Shown: positions 1-10,380, numbered from the stretch's first letter. The stretch: 64,000 nt of DNA from Burkholderia seminalis DSM 23518 (GCF_902832885.1 NZ_CADFDK010000004.1:343655-407654), one strand, 5' to 3'. The notes: generated by a model from the sequence alone, not told the origin. Made by a program: numbers and translations.

Positions 1-3000
1 AGTTGATGGCACGTCATGCGGTGACGGTGTGGAACTCGGTGCCCGCACAAGGGCAGATGCTGATCGATTACCTCGAGGGCGAACCGGCGCTCGACGTGCC
101 GGGCCCGCGCCGCGTGCTGTGGTCGGGCGACTGGATTCCGGTGACGCTGCCGGCCCGCTGGTGGAAACGCTGGCCCGACAGCGCGCTGTTCAGTCTCGGC
201 GGCGCGACCGAAGCGTCGATCTGGTCGATCGAGCATCCGATCCGCCCGGAGGACACGCAGCTCGCCAGCATTCCGTACGGCCGCGCGCTGACCGGGCAGA
301 CGATGGAAGTGCTCGACGTGCTTGGCCGGCCGTGCCCGCCCGGCGTGCGCGGCGAGATCCATATCGGCGGCGTCGGGCTCGCGACGGGCTATGCGAACGA
401 TCCCGCGCGAACGGCCGAACGTTTCATCCGTCATCGCGACGGGCGCCGGCTCTATCGCACCGGCGATCTCGGCCGCGTGCGCGCCGACGGTTCGCTCGAA
501 TTCCTCGGCCGGCAGGACGATCAGGTGAAGATCCGCGGTTACCGGATCGAGCTGGCCGAGATCGATGCGGCGCTGACCGCGCATCCGCTGGTCGGCGCGG
601 CCGCGACGATCGTGCTCGGCGAGGGCGCCGAGCGCCGGCTGGCGAGCTTCGTGTCGCTGCAGGGTGCGGCGCCGGACCCGTCGGCGCACGACCCCGCCCT
701 TCACGAGATCGCGGCACCGGTCCGCGCTGCGTTCGACGCCGTGCGCTGGCCCGCGCAAGCGGACGTGGCGCGATCGGTCGAGCAGCTCGAAACGGCATGC
801 GTGGCGTCGCTGGCTGCGTGGATCGTACCGGCAGGCGGCTTGACGGCCGACGACGCAACCGGTTTCGCGACGCTGTGCGAGCGGCTGCGCGTGCCGCCGG
901 CGCGGCAGCATCTGCTGCGCCACTGGCTCGCGATGCTCGTGACGCACGGCGTGCTGCACGCGGATGCCGAAGGCGGCTGGCGTAGACGGTCCGACGCCAG
1001 CCATGCCGACGCGCACGCATGCTGGGATGCGTTCGCGCTGCATGCATCGCCCGAGCTGTGGCCGCCGGTCCTCATCGACTACTTCCGCGACAGCGCGGGC
1101 TGCCTGGACGTACAGGTGGATGGCACGGTTTCGCCGGCCGGCCTGATGTTCCCCGAAGGCGCGTCGCATATCGCCGAAGCGATGTACAGCAACGGCGAAC
1201 ACGCGCATGCGCTGCATCGCGGGATGGCGCAAGCCGTGCGCGAGATCGTCGCGCGCGAGCCGCGGCGTACGTGGCGCATCCTCGAGATCGGCGCGGGAAC
1301 GGCCGCCGCGACGCGCGCGATCGTGGATGCGCTCGCGCCGCTGGTCGAAGCGGGCACGCGGATCGACTACCTGTTCAGCGACGTGTCGAGCTACTTTCTC
1401 GCGGCCGCGCGCGAGCGCTTCGCCGCGTATCCGTGGATGCGGTTCGTGCGTTTCGACATGAATGCAGCGCTCGACGCGCAGGGCATCGCGCCGCATTCGA
1501 TCGACATGACGATCAGCTCCGGCGCGCTGAACAACGCGCGCGACACGGTTGCACTGATCGCCGGATTGCGCGCGCTGTCGGCGGCCGATGCATGGTGGGT
1601 GATCCAGGAACTGACGGCCGAGCATCCGGAGATCAGCATCAGCCAGGGGCTGATGATGGAGACGCCGCGCGATGCGCGGGCCGGGTCGTGCCGGCTGTTC
1701 GTACCGCGCGCGCAGTGGCTCGAATGGCTGCAGGGGGACGACGGCGATCGCGCACTCGGCTGCGTGACGGCCGGCTCGCCGCTCGACGCGCTGGGCTACG
1801 ACATCCTGCTCGCGCACGTGAAGCGCGGCGCGGCCCGCATCGCGCCGGATGCGCTGCTGTCGTTCGTTGCCGAGCGCGTGCCGGGCTACATGGTGCCGTC
1901 GCAACTGCGCGTGCTCGAGCGACTGCCCGTGACCGCGAACGGCAAGATCGACCGCCGGACGCTGGCCGGCATTGCCGACATTCGCGAGCCGGAACCGGCG
2001 GCGGTTCGGCCGGCGCAGACACCCGCCGCCGATCCGCTGCTGGCGCGATTGATCGGATGGTGGGAGACGGTGCTCGATACGCGCAACGTCACGCCGGATC
2101 AGGATTTCTTCGCCGCCGGCGGCGATTCGCTGCTGATCGCGCAACTCGTGTCGCGGCTGCGTGGCGAGGAACCGCTCGCGCAGGCGCATCCGTTCGACCG
2201 GCTGCTGCGCTGGGTGCTCGCGCGGCCGACGCCGGCGGCGTTCGCCCGTTGCCTGCGCGAAGCGCAGACGCAACCGTCGGCCGCCGTATCGCCGGCCGGC
2301 GCGGCCGCACCGCGCGCGATGCAGCCGTCGTCCGTCGTCCACGCACCCGCGCCGCGCGTGCGCGCCGACGTGCGGTCGATTCCGCTCGCGCCGGGCGACG
2401 GCGTGCCGCGCGTGATCGTGCACGAAGGGCTCGGCACCGTGCATGCCTATCGTCCGGCACTGCCGGCACTCGCGCGGCTCGGCCCGGTGCTCGGCTTCGC
2501 GGTGCGCGACGCGCAGGACTATCTCGACCTGCCGGCGCGTCACCTGAACGCGACGCTCGGCCGGCGCTATGCGGATGCGCTGTGGCGCAGCGGCGTGCGC
2601 GAGGTCGACGTGCTCGGCTACTGCTCGGGCGGGCTCGTCGCACTCGAAATGGCGAAATCGCTGGTGCAGCTCGGCGTCGCGGTGCGCACGCTCGACATCG
2701 TGTCGAGCTACCGCATTCCCTACCTGATCGAGGACGAACGGCTCGTGCTGTTCAATTTCGCGGCGACGCTCGGACTGCCGCTCGACGCGCTGGGCTTTCC
2801 GGAAACGTACGTGCTCGCCGATGCGCTCGCCGACGCGTTGAAGGCCGACCCCGCGCGGCTCGCGCCCGGCAGCCTGCAGGCGCAGCTCGAGATCTTCGGC
2901 GATCGCTGCGAGCCGCTCGACGAGTTGCGCCGGCGCGTGCTGCGTGCGGCGGCCGGCCTGTCGATGCAGGACGACGTCGCGCATCCGCTGCTCGACGAGC

Positions 3001-3254
3001 GCGAACGGCTGTACCGGCTCTTCATGCATTCCGTGCAGGCGAGCCATTGGGCCGGCGACGCGCCGTATGCGGGCGCATTGCGGTTGTTCGTGCCCGAGCG
3101 CTGCAACCCACTGATTCCGCAGCAGCGCGCGGCGCTCACCGAGTACTGGACGGCGCAGGCGCTCGGCGGCATCACGGCCGCCGACATCCCCGGCGGTCAT
3201 TTCGACTGCCTGAACGCCGCGTTCGTCGACACCCGCCTGAAGGAGGCACGATGA
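1..3254 (+). CDS. pchF: Pyochelin synthetase PchF, 3' part (partial NRPS)
   Basis: C-terminal portion of the nonribosomal peptide synthetase that adds and N-methylates the second thiazoline ring of pyochelin and releases the product; the 5' end lies before the window. Visible in order (window residue numbers): adenylation core motifs GGATEAS (about 66), YRTGDLGRV (about 154) and KIRGYRIEL (about 177); a methyltransferase inserted before the end of the A domain, with SAM motif LEIGAGT near 425; the A10 motif NGKIDRR near 644; a carrier protein with GGDSL, phosphopantetheine Ser near 709; and a thioesterase with GYCSG near 872. A methyltransferase embedded in an A domain followed by PCP-TE is the PchF architecture. 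The TGA overlaps the pchG ATG by 4 bp. The thioesterase nucleophile position is Cys rather than the usual Ser. Confidence 0.93.
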   Translation, partial: LMARHAVTVWNSVPAQGQMLIDYLEGEPALDVPGPRRVLWSGDWIPVTLPARWWKRWPDSALFSLGGATEASIWSIEHPIRPEDTQLASIPYGRALTGQTMEVLDVLGRPCPPGVRGEIHIGGVGLATGYANDPARTAERFIRHRDGRRLYRTGDLGRVRADGSLEFLGRQDDQVKIRGYRIELAEIDAALTAHPLVGAAATIVLGEGAERRLASFVSLQGAAPDPSAHDPALHEIAAPVRAAFDAVRWPAQADVARSVEQLETACVASLAAWIVPAGGLTADDATGFATLCERLRVPPARQHLLRHWLAMLVTHGVLHADAEGGWRRRSDASHADAHACWDAFALHASPELWPPVLIDYFRDSAGCLDVQVDGTVSPAGLMFPEGASHIAEAMYSNGEHAHALHRGMAQAVREIVAREPRRTWRILEIGAGTAAATRAIVDALAPLVEAGTRIDYLFSDVSSYFLAAARERFAAYPWMRFVRFDMNAALDAQGIAPHSIDMTISSGALNNARDTVALIAGLRALSAADAWWVIQELTAEHPEISISQGLMMETPRDARAGSCRLFVPRAQWLEWLQGDDGDRALGCVTAGSPLDALGYDILLAHVKRGAARIAPDALLSFVAERVPGYMVPSQLRVLERLPVTANGKIDRRTLAGIADIREPEPAAVRPAQTPAADPLLARLIGWWETVLDTRNVTPDQDFFAAGGDSLLIAQLVSRLRGEEPLAQAHPFDRLLRWVLARPTPAAFARCLREAQTQPSAAVSPAGAAAPRAMQPSSVVHAPAPRVRADVRSIPLAPGDGVPRVIVHEGLGTVHAYRPALPALARLGPVLGFAVRDAQDYLDLPARHLNATLGRRYADALWRSGVREVDVLGYCSGGLVALEMAKSLVQLGVAVRTLDIVSSYRIPYLIEDERLVLFNFAATLGLPLDALGFPETYVLADALADALKADPARLAPGSLQAQLEIFGDRCEPLDELRRRVLRAAAGLSMQDDVAHPLLDERERLYRLFMHSVQASHWAGDAPYAGALRLFVPERCNPLIPQQRAALTEYWTAQALGGITAADIPGGHFDCLNAAFVDTRLKEAR

Positions 3255-4303
3255 AGGTTCACCCGCTGCCGGTCGTCGTGGCCGGCTCCCGCTTCGGCCA
3301 GTTCTACGCGGCGGGCCTCGCGGCGTCCGGTTCGTATCGCGTCGCGGGCTTGCTCGGCCGCGGCAGCGCGCGTACCGCCGCACTGGCCGCCCGCGTCGGC
3401 GCACCGGTGTTCGATTGCCCGGAGGCGCTGCCGGACGACGTGCGTGTCGCCTGCGTCGCGGTGGGCGGCGCGGCGCGCGGCGCGGAAGGGGCCGCGCTCG
3501 CGTGCCGGCTGCTCGAACGCGGGATCGACGTCGTGATCGAGCATCCGCTGCTGCCCGACGAATGGGATACCGTGCTGCGCGCCGCGTCGCGCCACGGCCG
3601 CCGCTGCCTGCTGAACAGCTTCTATCCGAACCTGCCCGTCGTCGCGCGCTTCATCGCGGTCGCGCGGCGGTTGCGCGACACGAGTGCTCCCGTGCACGCG
3701 GACGTCGTGTGCTCGGTGCAGGCGAGCTACGCGGCGCTCGACGTGCTGGCGGCCGCGCTGCAGGGCGTCGGGCCCTGGTCGGTCGAGCCGATCGGGCCGG
3801 CGCTGTCGTCGATGCGCGAATGCGCGATGGTGCTGGCCGAAACGCCGGTATCGCTGCGCGTGCACAACGAGATGGCGGCGGCCGACGACGGCCGCATGAG
3901 CCTGTTGTTCGGCATCACGCTGACGACGGACGCCGGCACCTGGACGCTCGCCTCGCCGCACGGGCCGTTGTGGTGGGCGCCCGCGCTGCGCGAACCGGCG
4001 ATGGCCGAGGACGGGCTGTTCCCGATCTTCGGCGACTCGGCGGGCGATGACATGCCGAGCCTCCAGATCTGCGACGACGCGCAGGACACGTGGGGCGAGA
4101 TTCATTCGCGCTGCTGGCCGCAGGCGGCCGTGCGCGCGGTCGACCGGCTCGTGTCCGGGGAAGGGCTGCCGGCGCATAACCAGCGCAGCATCGACGTGAC
4201 GCGCGTCTGGCAGCAGTTGACCGCGCAACTCGGCTTCCCGGCGCAGCCGCCGGGCGATGCGTGCGCGGCGACGCTCGGCATGCTGCTGGAGCGTGCCGCA
4301 TGA
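3251..4303 (+). CDS. pchG: Thiazolinyl imide reductase PchG
   Basis: NAD(P)H-dependent reductase that reduces one thiazoline ring of the enzyme-bound intermediate to thiazolidine during pyochelin assembly. The 350-residue protein opens with a Rossmann nucleotide-binding stretch (VVVAGSRFGQ near residue 8) and contains the family stretch NSFYPNLPVVARF near 120. The length matches the PchG/Irp3 family. The start is the ATG inside the ATGA overlap with pchF, preceded by AAGGAGG, so translation is probably coupled. The gene lies in the order pchF-pchG-pchH-pchI, which supports the assignment strongly. Confidence 0.93.
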   Translation: MKVHPLPVVVAGSRFGQFYAAGLAASGSYRVAGLLGRGSARTAALAARVGAPVFDCPEALPDDVRVACVAVGGAARGAEGAALACRLLERGIDVVIEHPLLPDEWDTVLRAASRHGRRCLLNSFYPNLPVVARFIAVARRLRDTSAPVHADVVCSVQASYAALDVLAAALQGVGPWSVEPIGPALSSMRECAMVLAETPVSLRVHNEMAAADDGRMSLLFGITLTTDAGTWTLASPHGPLWWAPALREPAMAEDGLFPIFGDSAGDDMPSLQICDDAQDTWGEIHSRCWPQAAVRAVDRLVSGEGLPAHNQRSIDVTRVWQQLTAQLGFPAQPPGDACAATLGMLLERAA

Positions 4304-6024
4304 AGGGGCCGTTGCGTTCGATGTTGCGGCCGTTTGCCGTGCCGCTCGCGGCGGCGGTCGTGTTGCAGGCGCTCGCGGGTGTCGCGTCGCTCGTGCCATG
4401 GCTCGCGCTCGCCCGGATCGCCGACGCATGGCGCGGGTCGCACGCGCTCGACGCGACGGCACGCGGCTGGCTCGTCGCGGCCGTGGTCGCCGGCGTGTGC
4501 TGGCTCGGCGGCCAGACGGTCGCGCTGCACCTGACGCATCGCGTCGACGCCGATCTGGGCGATCGCTTGCGCAAGCGGCTCGCCGATCATCTGCAGCGTT
4601 TGCCGCTCGGCTGGTTCGCCCGCGCGGGCAGCGATCGCGTCGCGCGTCACGTCGATCAGGACGTGCGCGCGCTGCACCAGCTCGTCGCGCATGCGCCGGC
4701 CGACGTCACGCAGCTCGTCGTCGTGCCATGCGCGGCGCTGGCGAGCCTGCTTTACCTGAATCCCGCACTGCTCGCGTTTGCACTGGTGCCGCTTCTGGCC
4801 GGCGCCGCGCTGTTCCGCTGGATGCGGTCGGCGCGGTTCGCGCCGGCCGTCGCGGCACGCAACACGGCGCTCGAAACCCTGATGGGCGACTATGCGCAAC
4901 TCGCGCAGAACCCGGCGCTCGTGCGGCAGTATCCGGGCGCGGGCATCGAGGCGGCCGCGCTGGCGTCAACCGCGCGTTTCGATCGGGCATTTTCGGCATG
5001 GGTCGGCCGCGTCGGCGGGCCCGGCGCCTGCACGCAGGTGCTGCTCGGCACGCCGTTTCTGCTCGCCTGGGTCGTGTTCGGCGCGACGTGGCTGACGGCC
5101 GGCCGGTTGCCGGTCGGCGAACTGTGCGCGTTCGCGCTGTTGATCTGGGCGGTCGCGGCGCCGGTGCGCGCGCTCGGCCATGGCGCCGATGCATTGCGCG
5201 AAGCGCGCGCGGCCGCCGCGCGCCTGGCTGCGTTGCTCGCGCAGCCAGGCCTGTCCGAGCCCGCCGACGGCGCGGCGCAGGTGCCGCGCGATGCGTCGGT
5301 CGAACTGCGCGGCGTGAGTGTCGACCTCGACGGCACGCCGATCCTGCACGACATCGACGCGACGATCGCGGCCGGCGCGGTCACCGCGATCGTCGGGCCG
5401 TCGGGCGCGGGCAAGAGCACGCTGCTGATGCTGCTCGCGCGCTTCATGGATCCGGATCGCGGCACGGTGCGGCTCGGCGGTGCCGATCTGCGGCTGCTCG
5501 CGCCGGATACGCGGCGTGCGCAGGTCGCGATGGTGTTCCAGCAAGCCACCGCGCTCGACGTATCGATTGCCGCGAACATCGCGCTCTACCGGCCCGATGC
5601 CGATCGCGACGCGATTCACGCCGCCGCGCGCGCGGCCTGTCTCGACGAACGCATCGACGCGTTGCCGGGCGGCTACGACTGCGTGTGCGGGCGCGACGTG
5701 CGTTTGTCCGGCGGCGAACTGCAACGCCTGTCGATCGCGCGCGCGCTGCTGTCGCCCGCGCCGTTGCTGCTGCTCGACGAACCGGGCTCGGCGCTCGATC
5801 CGCAAACCGCGCGCGCGTTGCGCAATGCGCTGCGCGGCGACCGGCGCACGCGCGTGATCGTCAGCCACGATCTCGACGCGATCCGGCACGCGGACCAGAT
5901 CCTCGTGATGGATCGCGGCCGCATCGTCGAGCGCGGCACGCATGCCGCGCTGCTGGCCGCGCGCGGCCTGTATGCGCGGCTGTGGCGCGAACGCGATGGC
6001 GCGGGCGAGGAGGCCGCACGATGA
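4300..6024 (+). CDS. pchH: ABC transporter half-molecule PchH
   Basis: Fused membrane-plus-ATPase ABC half-transporter of 574 residues. The N-terminal 320 residues or so contain several hydrophobic segments. The ATPase domain shows Walker A GPSGAGKS (about 367), signature LSGGE (about 469) and Walker B LLLLDEP (about 490). The frame continues upstream, but the start was set at the ATG overlapping the pchG stop by 4 bp because the sequence MKGPLRSML begins a typical N-terminus there. It is presumed to pair with the next gene, PchI. In Pseudomonas the homologues lie in the pyochelin operon; a role in siderophore handling across the inner membrane is inferred, and direction of transport cannot be read from sequence. 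Confidence 0.88.
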   Translation: MKGPLRSMLRPFAVPLAAAVVLQALAGVASLVPWLALARIADAWRGSHALDATARGWLVAAVVAGVCWLGGQTVALHLTHRVDADLGDRLRKRLADHLQRLPLGWFARAGSDRVARHVDQDVRALHQLVAHAPADVTQLVVVPCAALASLLYLNPALLAFALVPLLAGAALFRWMRSARFAPAVAARNTALETLMGDYAQLAQNPALVRQYPGAGIEAAALASTARFDRAFSAWVGRVGGPGACTQVLLGTPFLLAWVVFGATWLTAGRLPVGELCAFALLIWAVAAPVRALGHGADALREARAAAARLAALLAQPGLSEPADGAAQVPRDASVELRGVSVDLDGTPILHDIDATIAAGAVTAIVGPSGAGKSTLLMLLARFMDPDRGTVRLGGADLRLLAPDTRRAQVAMVFQQATALDVSIAANIALYRPDADRDAIHAAARAACLDERIDALPGGYDCVCGRDVRLSGGELQRLSIARALLSPAPLLLLDEPGSALDPQTARALRNALRGDRRTRVIVSHDLDAIRHADQILVMDRGRIVERGTHAALLAARGLYARLWRERDGAGEEAAR

Positions 6025-7784
6025 TGAAGTCGCTCAAACGTTTGCAGTGTCTGCCGCCCGAAACCCGCCGCGCGCTGCGGCGCGGTGTCGGCTGGGCGGT
6101 GGCCGCCGCGCTGCTCGACGGCGCCTGCGGGCTGCTGCTCGTGCCGCTGATCCGCGCGTGGTTTGCCGGCGCGCATGCGGCCGCGCTGCACTGGACGATC
6201 GCGCTCGGCGCGCTGACGCTGTGCCACGCGCTCGTGATGTACGTCGCGCAACGCGGCGGCTATCGCGCGGGCGGCGCGCTCGCGGCCGGGCTCGTCGATC
6301 GCCTCGTGCGGCACCTGCCGCGCATCGCGTCCTGGCAGGCCGTGCGCGACAGTCATCCGGCCGGGCTGCTGCGCGGCCCGGTCATGCAGGCAATGGGGAT
6401 GCCCGCGCACCTGCTGGGGCCGCTGATCGCCGCGGTCGTCACGCCGCTCGCGGTCGTCGCGGGGCTCGCGTGGATCGACTGGCGCATCGCGTCGTGCCTC
6501 GCGGCCGCGGCCGTGCTGCTGTTCGCGCTGCTCGAACGCGGCGGCACGCGCACGCTCGCGTTCGAGCAGGCGCGCGCGGCCGGCGAGCGCGACATGGCCG
6601 TGCAGCTCCAGACCTTCGCCGCGCATCAGGGGCTGCTGCGCTTCGCGGGCCGCGAGGGCGACGCGCGCGCGGCGTTGCAGCGCGCGTTCGACGAGCAGCA
6701 TCGCCGCACGCGTGCGCTGATGCGGCGCTCGCTGCCGATCGAGCTGGGTTTCGCGGGCGCGGTGCAGGGCGTGTTCGTCGCGATGCTGCTGGGCGGCACA
6801 TGGGCCGTCGCGGCGGGCCGGCTCGATGCGGCGACGGCCGTCGCGGTGCTCGTGCTGCTCGTGCGCTTCATCGAGCCGCTTGCGCACCTCACGCAGCTCG
6901 ACCAGGCGCTGCGCGGCGGCTGGCGCGCGCTCGACACGGTGCTCGCGGTGCTGCACGCGCCGCGTTTCGACAGCCCCGAGCGCGGCACGCCGGTACACGA
7001 TGCGAGCGTCGACGCGATGCGTGTCGGCTACCGGTCCGCCAGCGGCGCAACGCTGCTCGACGGCATCGACCTCCATTGCCCGGCGGGCGGTTTCGTCGCG
7101 ATCGTCGGCCCGACGGGCGCCGGCAAGAGCACGCTGCTCGGCCTGCTCGCGCGGCTCGACGATCCGGGCACCGGGCGCGTGCTGCTCGGCCGCGCCGACG
7201 TGCGGCACCTGAGCGAAGCGACGCTCGCCGCGACGCGCAACCTCGTGTTCCAGGACAACGCGCTGTTTCGCGGCAGCCTTGCATGGAACGTGCGGATGGG
7301 GCGTCCGGACGCGACCGACGCCGAACTGCGCGCCGTGCTGGATGCGGTCGGCCTGCTGCGTGACGCCGAGCGGCTGCCGGACGGGCTCGACACCGACGTC
7401 GGGCCCGGCGGCCAGCTGCTGTCCGGCGGGCAGCGCCAGCGAGCCTGCCTCGCACGTGCGTTGCTGGCGCGGGCACCGGTGCTGATGTTCGACGAGCCGA
7501 CCGCGAGCCTCGACGAATTCGGCGCGCGGCGCGTGCGCGACAGCCTCGTCGCGCTGCGCGGGCAGCGCACGCGCATCGTCGTCACGCACCAGCCGGCGCT
7601 CGCGGCGGCCGCCGATACGATCGTCGTGCTCGAGGGGGGCCGCGTACGGGCGACCGGCACGCATGCGCAGCTCGTGGAAGCGGATGCGTGGTACGCGACC
7701 TTCGCCCGCGCGGGACGCCGGCACGACGACGCATCGTATGCAGGCGCAGGTCAGGAAGCCCGGCCGGCCGAATCCGCACACTGA
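6021..7784 (+). CDS. pchI: ABC transporter half-molecule PchI
   Basis: Second fused TMD-NBD half-transporter, 587 residues, predicted partner of PchH. The N-terminal half is rich in membrane segments; Walker A GPTGAGKST is near residue 363, signature LSGGQRQR near 467, and Walker B VLMFDEPTASLD follows. Two adjacent ATG codons at 6021 and 6024 overlap the pchH stop; either may serve as start. The two halves are related but clearly different, as expected for a heterodimeric exporter or importer. About 78 bp separate its stop from the Fur box, so fptA probably has its own iron-controlled promoter as well as any read-through from here. Confidence 0.88.
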   Translation: MMKSLKRLQCLPPETRRALRRGVGWAVAAALLDGACGLLLVPLIRAWFAGAHAAALHWTIALGALTLCHALVMYVAQRGGYRAGGALAAGLVDRLVRHLPRIASWQAVRDSHPAGLLRGPVMQAMGMPAHLLGPLIAAVVTPLAVVAGLAWIDWRIASCLAAAAVLLFALLERGGTRTLAFEQARAAGERDMAVQLQTFAAHQGLLRFAGREGDARAALQRAFDEQHRRTRALMRRSLPIELGFAGAVQGVFVAMLLGGTWAVAAGRLDAATAVAVLVLLVRFIEPLAHLTQLDQALRGGWRALDTVLAVLHAPRFDSPERGTPVHDASVDAMRVGYRSASGATLLDGIDLHCPAGGFVAIVGPTGAGKSTLLGLLARLDDPGTGRVLLGRADVRHLSEATLAATRNLVFQDNALFRGSLAWNVRMGRPDATDAELRAVLDAVGLLRDAERLPDGLDTDVGPGGQLLSGGQRQRACLARALLARAPVLMFDEPTASLDEFGARRVRDSLVALRGQRTRIVVTHQPALAAAADTIVVLEGGRVRATGTHAQLVEADAWYATFARAGRRHDDASYAGAGQEARPAESAH

Positions 7785-7862
7785 CGTGAACAATGCGGGC
7801 CGCCGTGCCCGGAATCGATAGGAAAAGCCCCTCGATCGAAAAATCGCCTGCCGGTTCTATTT

Positions 7863-7881
7863 GATAATGAGAATGATTATC
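7863..7881 (+). promoter_or_regulatory. Fur box upstream of fptA
   Basis: The 19-bp sequence GATAATGAGAATGATTATC matches the Fur consensus GATAATGATAATCATTATC at 17 of 19 positions. It sits 52 bp before the chosen fptA start and in the pchI-fptA gap. Repression by Fe-Fur of a promoter overlapping this site is the expected role; that is inference from the motif and the gene's function. Confidence 0.9.
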
Positions 7882-7932
7882 AAATACGGGGGCGTGATGC
7901 GGTACGAGGTACGGGAACCTGGGAGATCGGTG

Positions 7933-10116
7933 ATGAAGGGCGCGCACGTCGCCCGTTCGGGGCGGCGGCGCTGGCGGCCGTCGCTGTATCTCGGCCTGCT
8001 GATCGCGGCGCATCCGGCGGCCGCGTTCGCCGAGACGGCGCCGCCGGCCGGCACGGAGATCCGGAAGGAAGCGGCCGCCGCACAGCCGGCGGCGAGCGAG
8101 CTGAAGGCAATTTCGGTGAACGCGTCGCGCGGCGTGGCCGACGATCCGTCGGTCGCGACGGTCGGCAAGCTGCCGCTCGCATTGCGGGAGATTCCGCAGT
8201 CGATCAGCGTGACGACGCGCGAGCGGATCGAGCAGCAGAACCTGTATTCGCTCGACGAGGTGATGCAGCAGTCGGCCGGTGTGACCGTGCAGCCGTACGT
8301 GTTGCTGACCACCGCGTATTTCGTGCGCGGCTTCAAGGTCGACTCGTTCGAATTCGACGGCGTGCCGGTCGTGATCGGCGACATGGCGAGCGCGCCGCAG
8401 GACATGTCGGTGTACGAGCGCGTGGAAATCCTGCGTGGCGCGAACGGGCTGCTGCACGGCTCGGGCAATCCGGCCGCGACGGTCAACCTGGTGCGCAAGC
8501 GGCCGCAGTACCGGTTCTCCGCGAACGCGTCCGTGAGCATCGGCAGCTGGGACCGCTATCGCGCGGAAGCCGACATCGGCGGACCGCTCAACGCGGCCGG
8601 CACCGTACGCAGCCGGCTCGTCGCCGCATACGAGGATCGTCACTTCTTCTACGACCACGCGAAGCAGGACACGCGTTCGATCTACAGCGTCACGGAAGTC
8701 GACCTGACGCGCGACACGCTGCTCACGTTCGGCGCGCAGTACCAGACGACGTCGTCGATTCCCGACATGTCCGGCGTGCCGATGGCGCGCGACGGGTCGA
8801 GCCTCGGCCTGTCGCGCTCGACGTTCCTCGACACCGCATGGGGCCGCTTCAACTGGGACACGACGCGCGCATTCGCGTCGGTCGAGCAGAAGCTCGGCGC
8901 CGGCTGGAAAGCGAAAGTGAGCGGCGAGTACCAGAGCGTGCGCTCGGACCTGAAGTACGCGGGCTCGTTCGGCGCGATCGATCCGGCGACCGGCGCGGGC
9001 GGCCGGCTGACGGGCAGCGCGTACCAGTTCAGCAGCTACAGCCGCAGCCTCGACGCGAACGTGCAAGGCCCCGTGCATGCGTTCGGGCTCACGCACGACC
9101 TGCTGTTCGGCATCACCTACGCGAACAGCAGCAGCGGGCAGATGACGGCGCCGCTGCTCGGCAACGTGTCGGGTACGCCGGTGAACGTGTACCGCTGGAA
9201 CCCGGGCAGCGTGCCCGAGCCCGGCATCGGGCCGTACCAGCAGTCGCAGCAGAACGACATTTCGCAGAAGGGCGTCTACGGGCTCGGCCGCATCAAGCTC
9301 GCGGAACCCGTCACGCTCGTGCTCGGCGGCCGGATGAGCTGGTGGAACCAGGACAGCCTCGGCGCGCACTACAACACCGGTCACCAGTTCACGCCTTACG
9401 GCGGTCTGATCTGGGATTTCGCGCGCGACTGGTCGTGGTACGCGAGCTACGCGGAAGTGTTCCAGCCGCAGACCAAGTCGATGTGGGGCGGCGGCATCCT
9501 GACGCCGGTGAAGGGGCGCACCTACGAGACGGGCGTGAAGGGCGAACTGGCCGGCGGCAAGCTCAACGTGTCGCTCGCGGCGTTCCGCATCGACCTCGAC
9601 AACAACCCGCAGGTCGACATCGCGCATCCGTGCGCGGGGCCGAGCTGCTATTACGTGAACGGCGGCAGCGTGCGCAGCCAGGGCTTCGAGTTCGAGGCGA
9701 ACGGCCGCATCACGCCGTGGTGGAGCGTGTGGGCGAGCTACACGTACGACACGATGCGCTACGCGGACAACCTCGCGAACGCGGGCACGTTCGCGCCGCT
9801 GCTGAACCCGCGCCACCTGTTCCGGCTGTGGACCAACTATGACCTGCCGTGGCAGGAGCGGCGCTGGAGCGTCGGTGGCGGCCTGCAGGTGCAGAGCAGC
9901 TACTCGGCGCAGGCCAACGGCGTGACGATGAGCCAGGGCGGCTACGCGCTCGCGAGCGTGCGGCTCGGCTACCGCTACGACAAGCACTGGAGCGCCGCGC
10001 TCAACGTCAACAACCTGTTCGACCGCCAGTACTACCTGAGCCTGAGCCAGCCGGGCTGGAACAACCGCTACGGAGAACCGCGCAACGTGATGCTGACCGT
10101 GCGCGGGCAGTTCTGA
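7933..10116 (+). CDS. fptA: TonB-dependent ferric-pyochelin receptor FptA
   Basis: Outer-membrane receptor that imports ferric pyochelin using TonB energy. The 727-residue product has a signal peptide ending near AFA (about residue 34), a plug domain ([16 protein letters not shown] near 80, then [18 protein letters not shown]-type plug motif) and a long beta-barrel ending in phenylalanine (VRGQF), the usual outer-membrane C-terminus. The open frame extends to 7861, but that would place the Fur box inside the coding region; ATG 7933 has GGAG seven bases upstream and gives a good signal peptide, so it is preferred. ATG 7897 is an alternative. Length agrees with FptA (about 720 residues). Confidence 0.92.
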   Translation: MKGAHVARSGRRRWRPSLYLGLLIAAHPAAAFAETAPPAGTEIRKEAAAAQPAASELKAISVNASRGVADDPSVATVGKLPLALREIPQSISVTTRERIEQQNLYSLDEVMQQSAGVTVQPYVLLTTAYFVRGFKVDSFEFDGVPVVIGDMASAPQDMSVYERVEILRGANGLLHGSGNPAATVNLVRKRPQYRFSANASVSIGSWDRYRAEADIGGPLNAAGTVRSRLVAAYEDRHFFYDHAKQDTRSIYSVTEVDLTRDTLLTFGAQYQTTSSIPDMSGVPMARDGSSLGLSRSTFLDTAWGRFNWDTTRAFASVEQKLGAGWKAKVSGEYQSVRSDLKYAGSFGAIDPATGAGGRLTGSAYQFSSYSRSLDANVQGPVHAFGLTHDLLFGITYANSSSGQMTAPLLGNVSGTPVNVYRWNPGSVPEPGIGPYQQSQQNDISQKGVYGLGRIKLAEPVTLVLGGRMSWWNQDSLGAHYNTGHQFTPYGGLIWDFARDWSWYASYAEVFQPQTKSMWGGGILTPVKGRTYETGVKGELAGGKLNVSLAAFRIDLDNNPQVDIAHPCAGPSCYYVNGGSVRSQGFEFEANGRITPWWSVWASYTYDTMRYADNLANAGTFAPLLNPRHLFRLWTNYDLPWQERRWSVGGGLQVQSSYSAQANGVTMSQGGYALASVRLGYRYDKHWSAALNVNNLFDRQYYLSLSQPGWNNRYGEPRNVMLTVRGQF

Positions 10117-10379
10117 TGGCGCCCGGCTGGGGCACGCGCTCGGCGATCGCGATCGGCGGCGTGCTGCCGGGCGCGGTGGCGCTCGCGGTCACGCTGGCCC
10201 GTCATTACCCGGCCGACGGCCTGAACCGGCTCTATGCGGCCGTGTTGCTGACGCTCGCCGCGAGCGTGGCCGCGCTGCTGTGGATGCTCGTCGCGCCCGG
10301 GCCGCGGCAGGCGGTGTGGCGCGCGGGTGTGTGGCTCGCGGCGCTGGTGCCGTGCGCGCTGTTCTGGGGAGGGCGCTGA
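10116..10379 (+). CDS. DUF3649-type small membrane protein
   Basis: Hydrophobic protein of 87 residues with about three membrane segments, starting at an ATG that overlaps the last base of the fptA stop (TGATG). Small DUF3649-type proteins recur next to TonB-dependent siderophore receptors and PepSY membrane proteins in Proteobacteria, as here. The molecular role is not established. The coupling to fptA and to the following PepSY gene suggests a part in handling ferric pyochelin or iron after outer-membrane passage. Family assignment is by resemblance and context, not a profile search. Confidence 0.75.
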   Translation: MAPGWGTRSAIAIGGVLPGAVALAVTLARHYPADGLNRLYAAVLLTLAASVAALLWMLVAPGPRQAVWRAGVWLAALVPCALFWGGR

Positions 10380-10380
10380 C

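Noticed and set aside
5673-7793. Long minus-strand open frame (over 700 codons) across pchH/pchI
   Set aside because: Antisense shadow caused by high G+C; composition is arginine/histidine rich, no start signals, and the plus strand has clear ABC motifs.
7582-9987. Minus-strand frame of about 800 codons across fptA
   Set aside because: Shadow of the TonB receptor; no family resemblance and no ribosome binding site.
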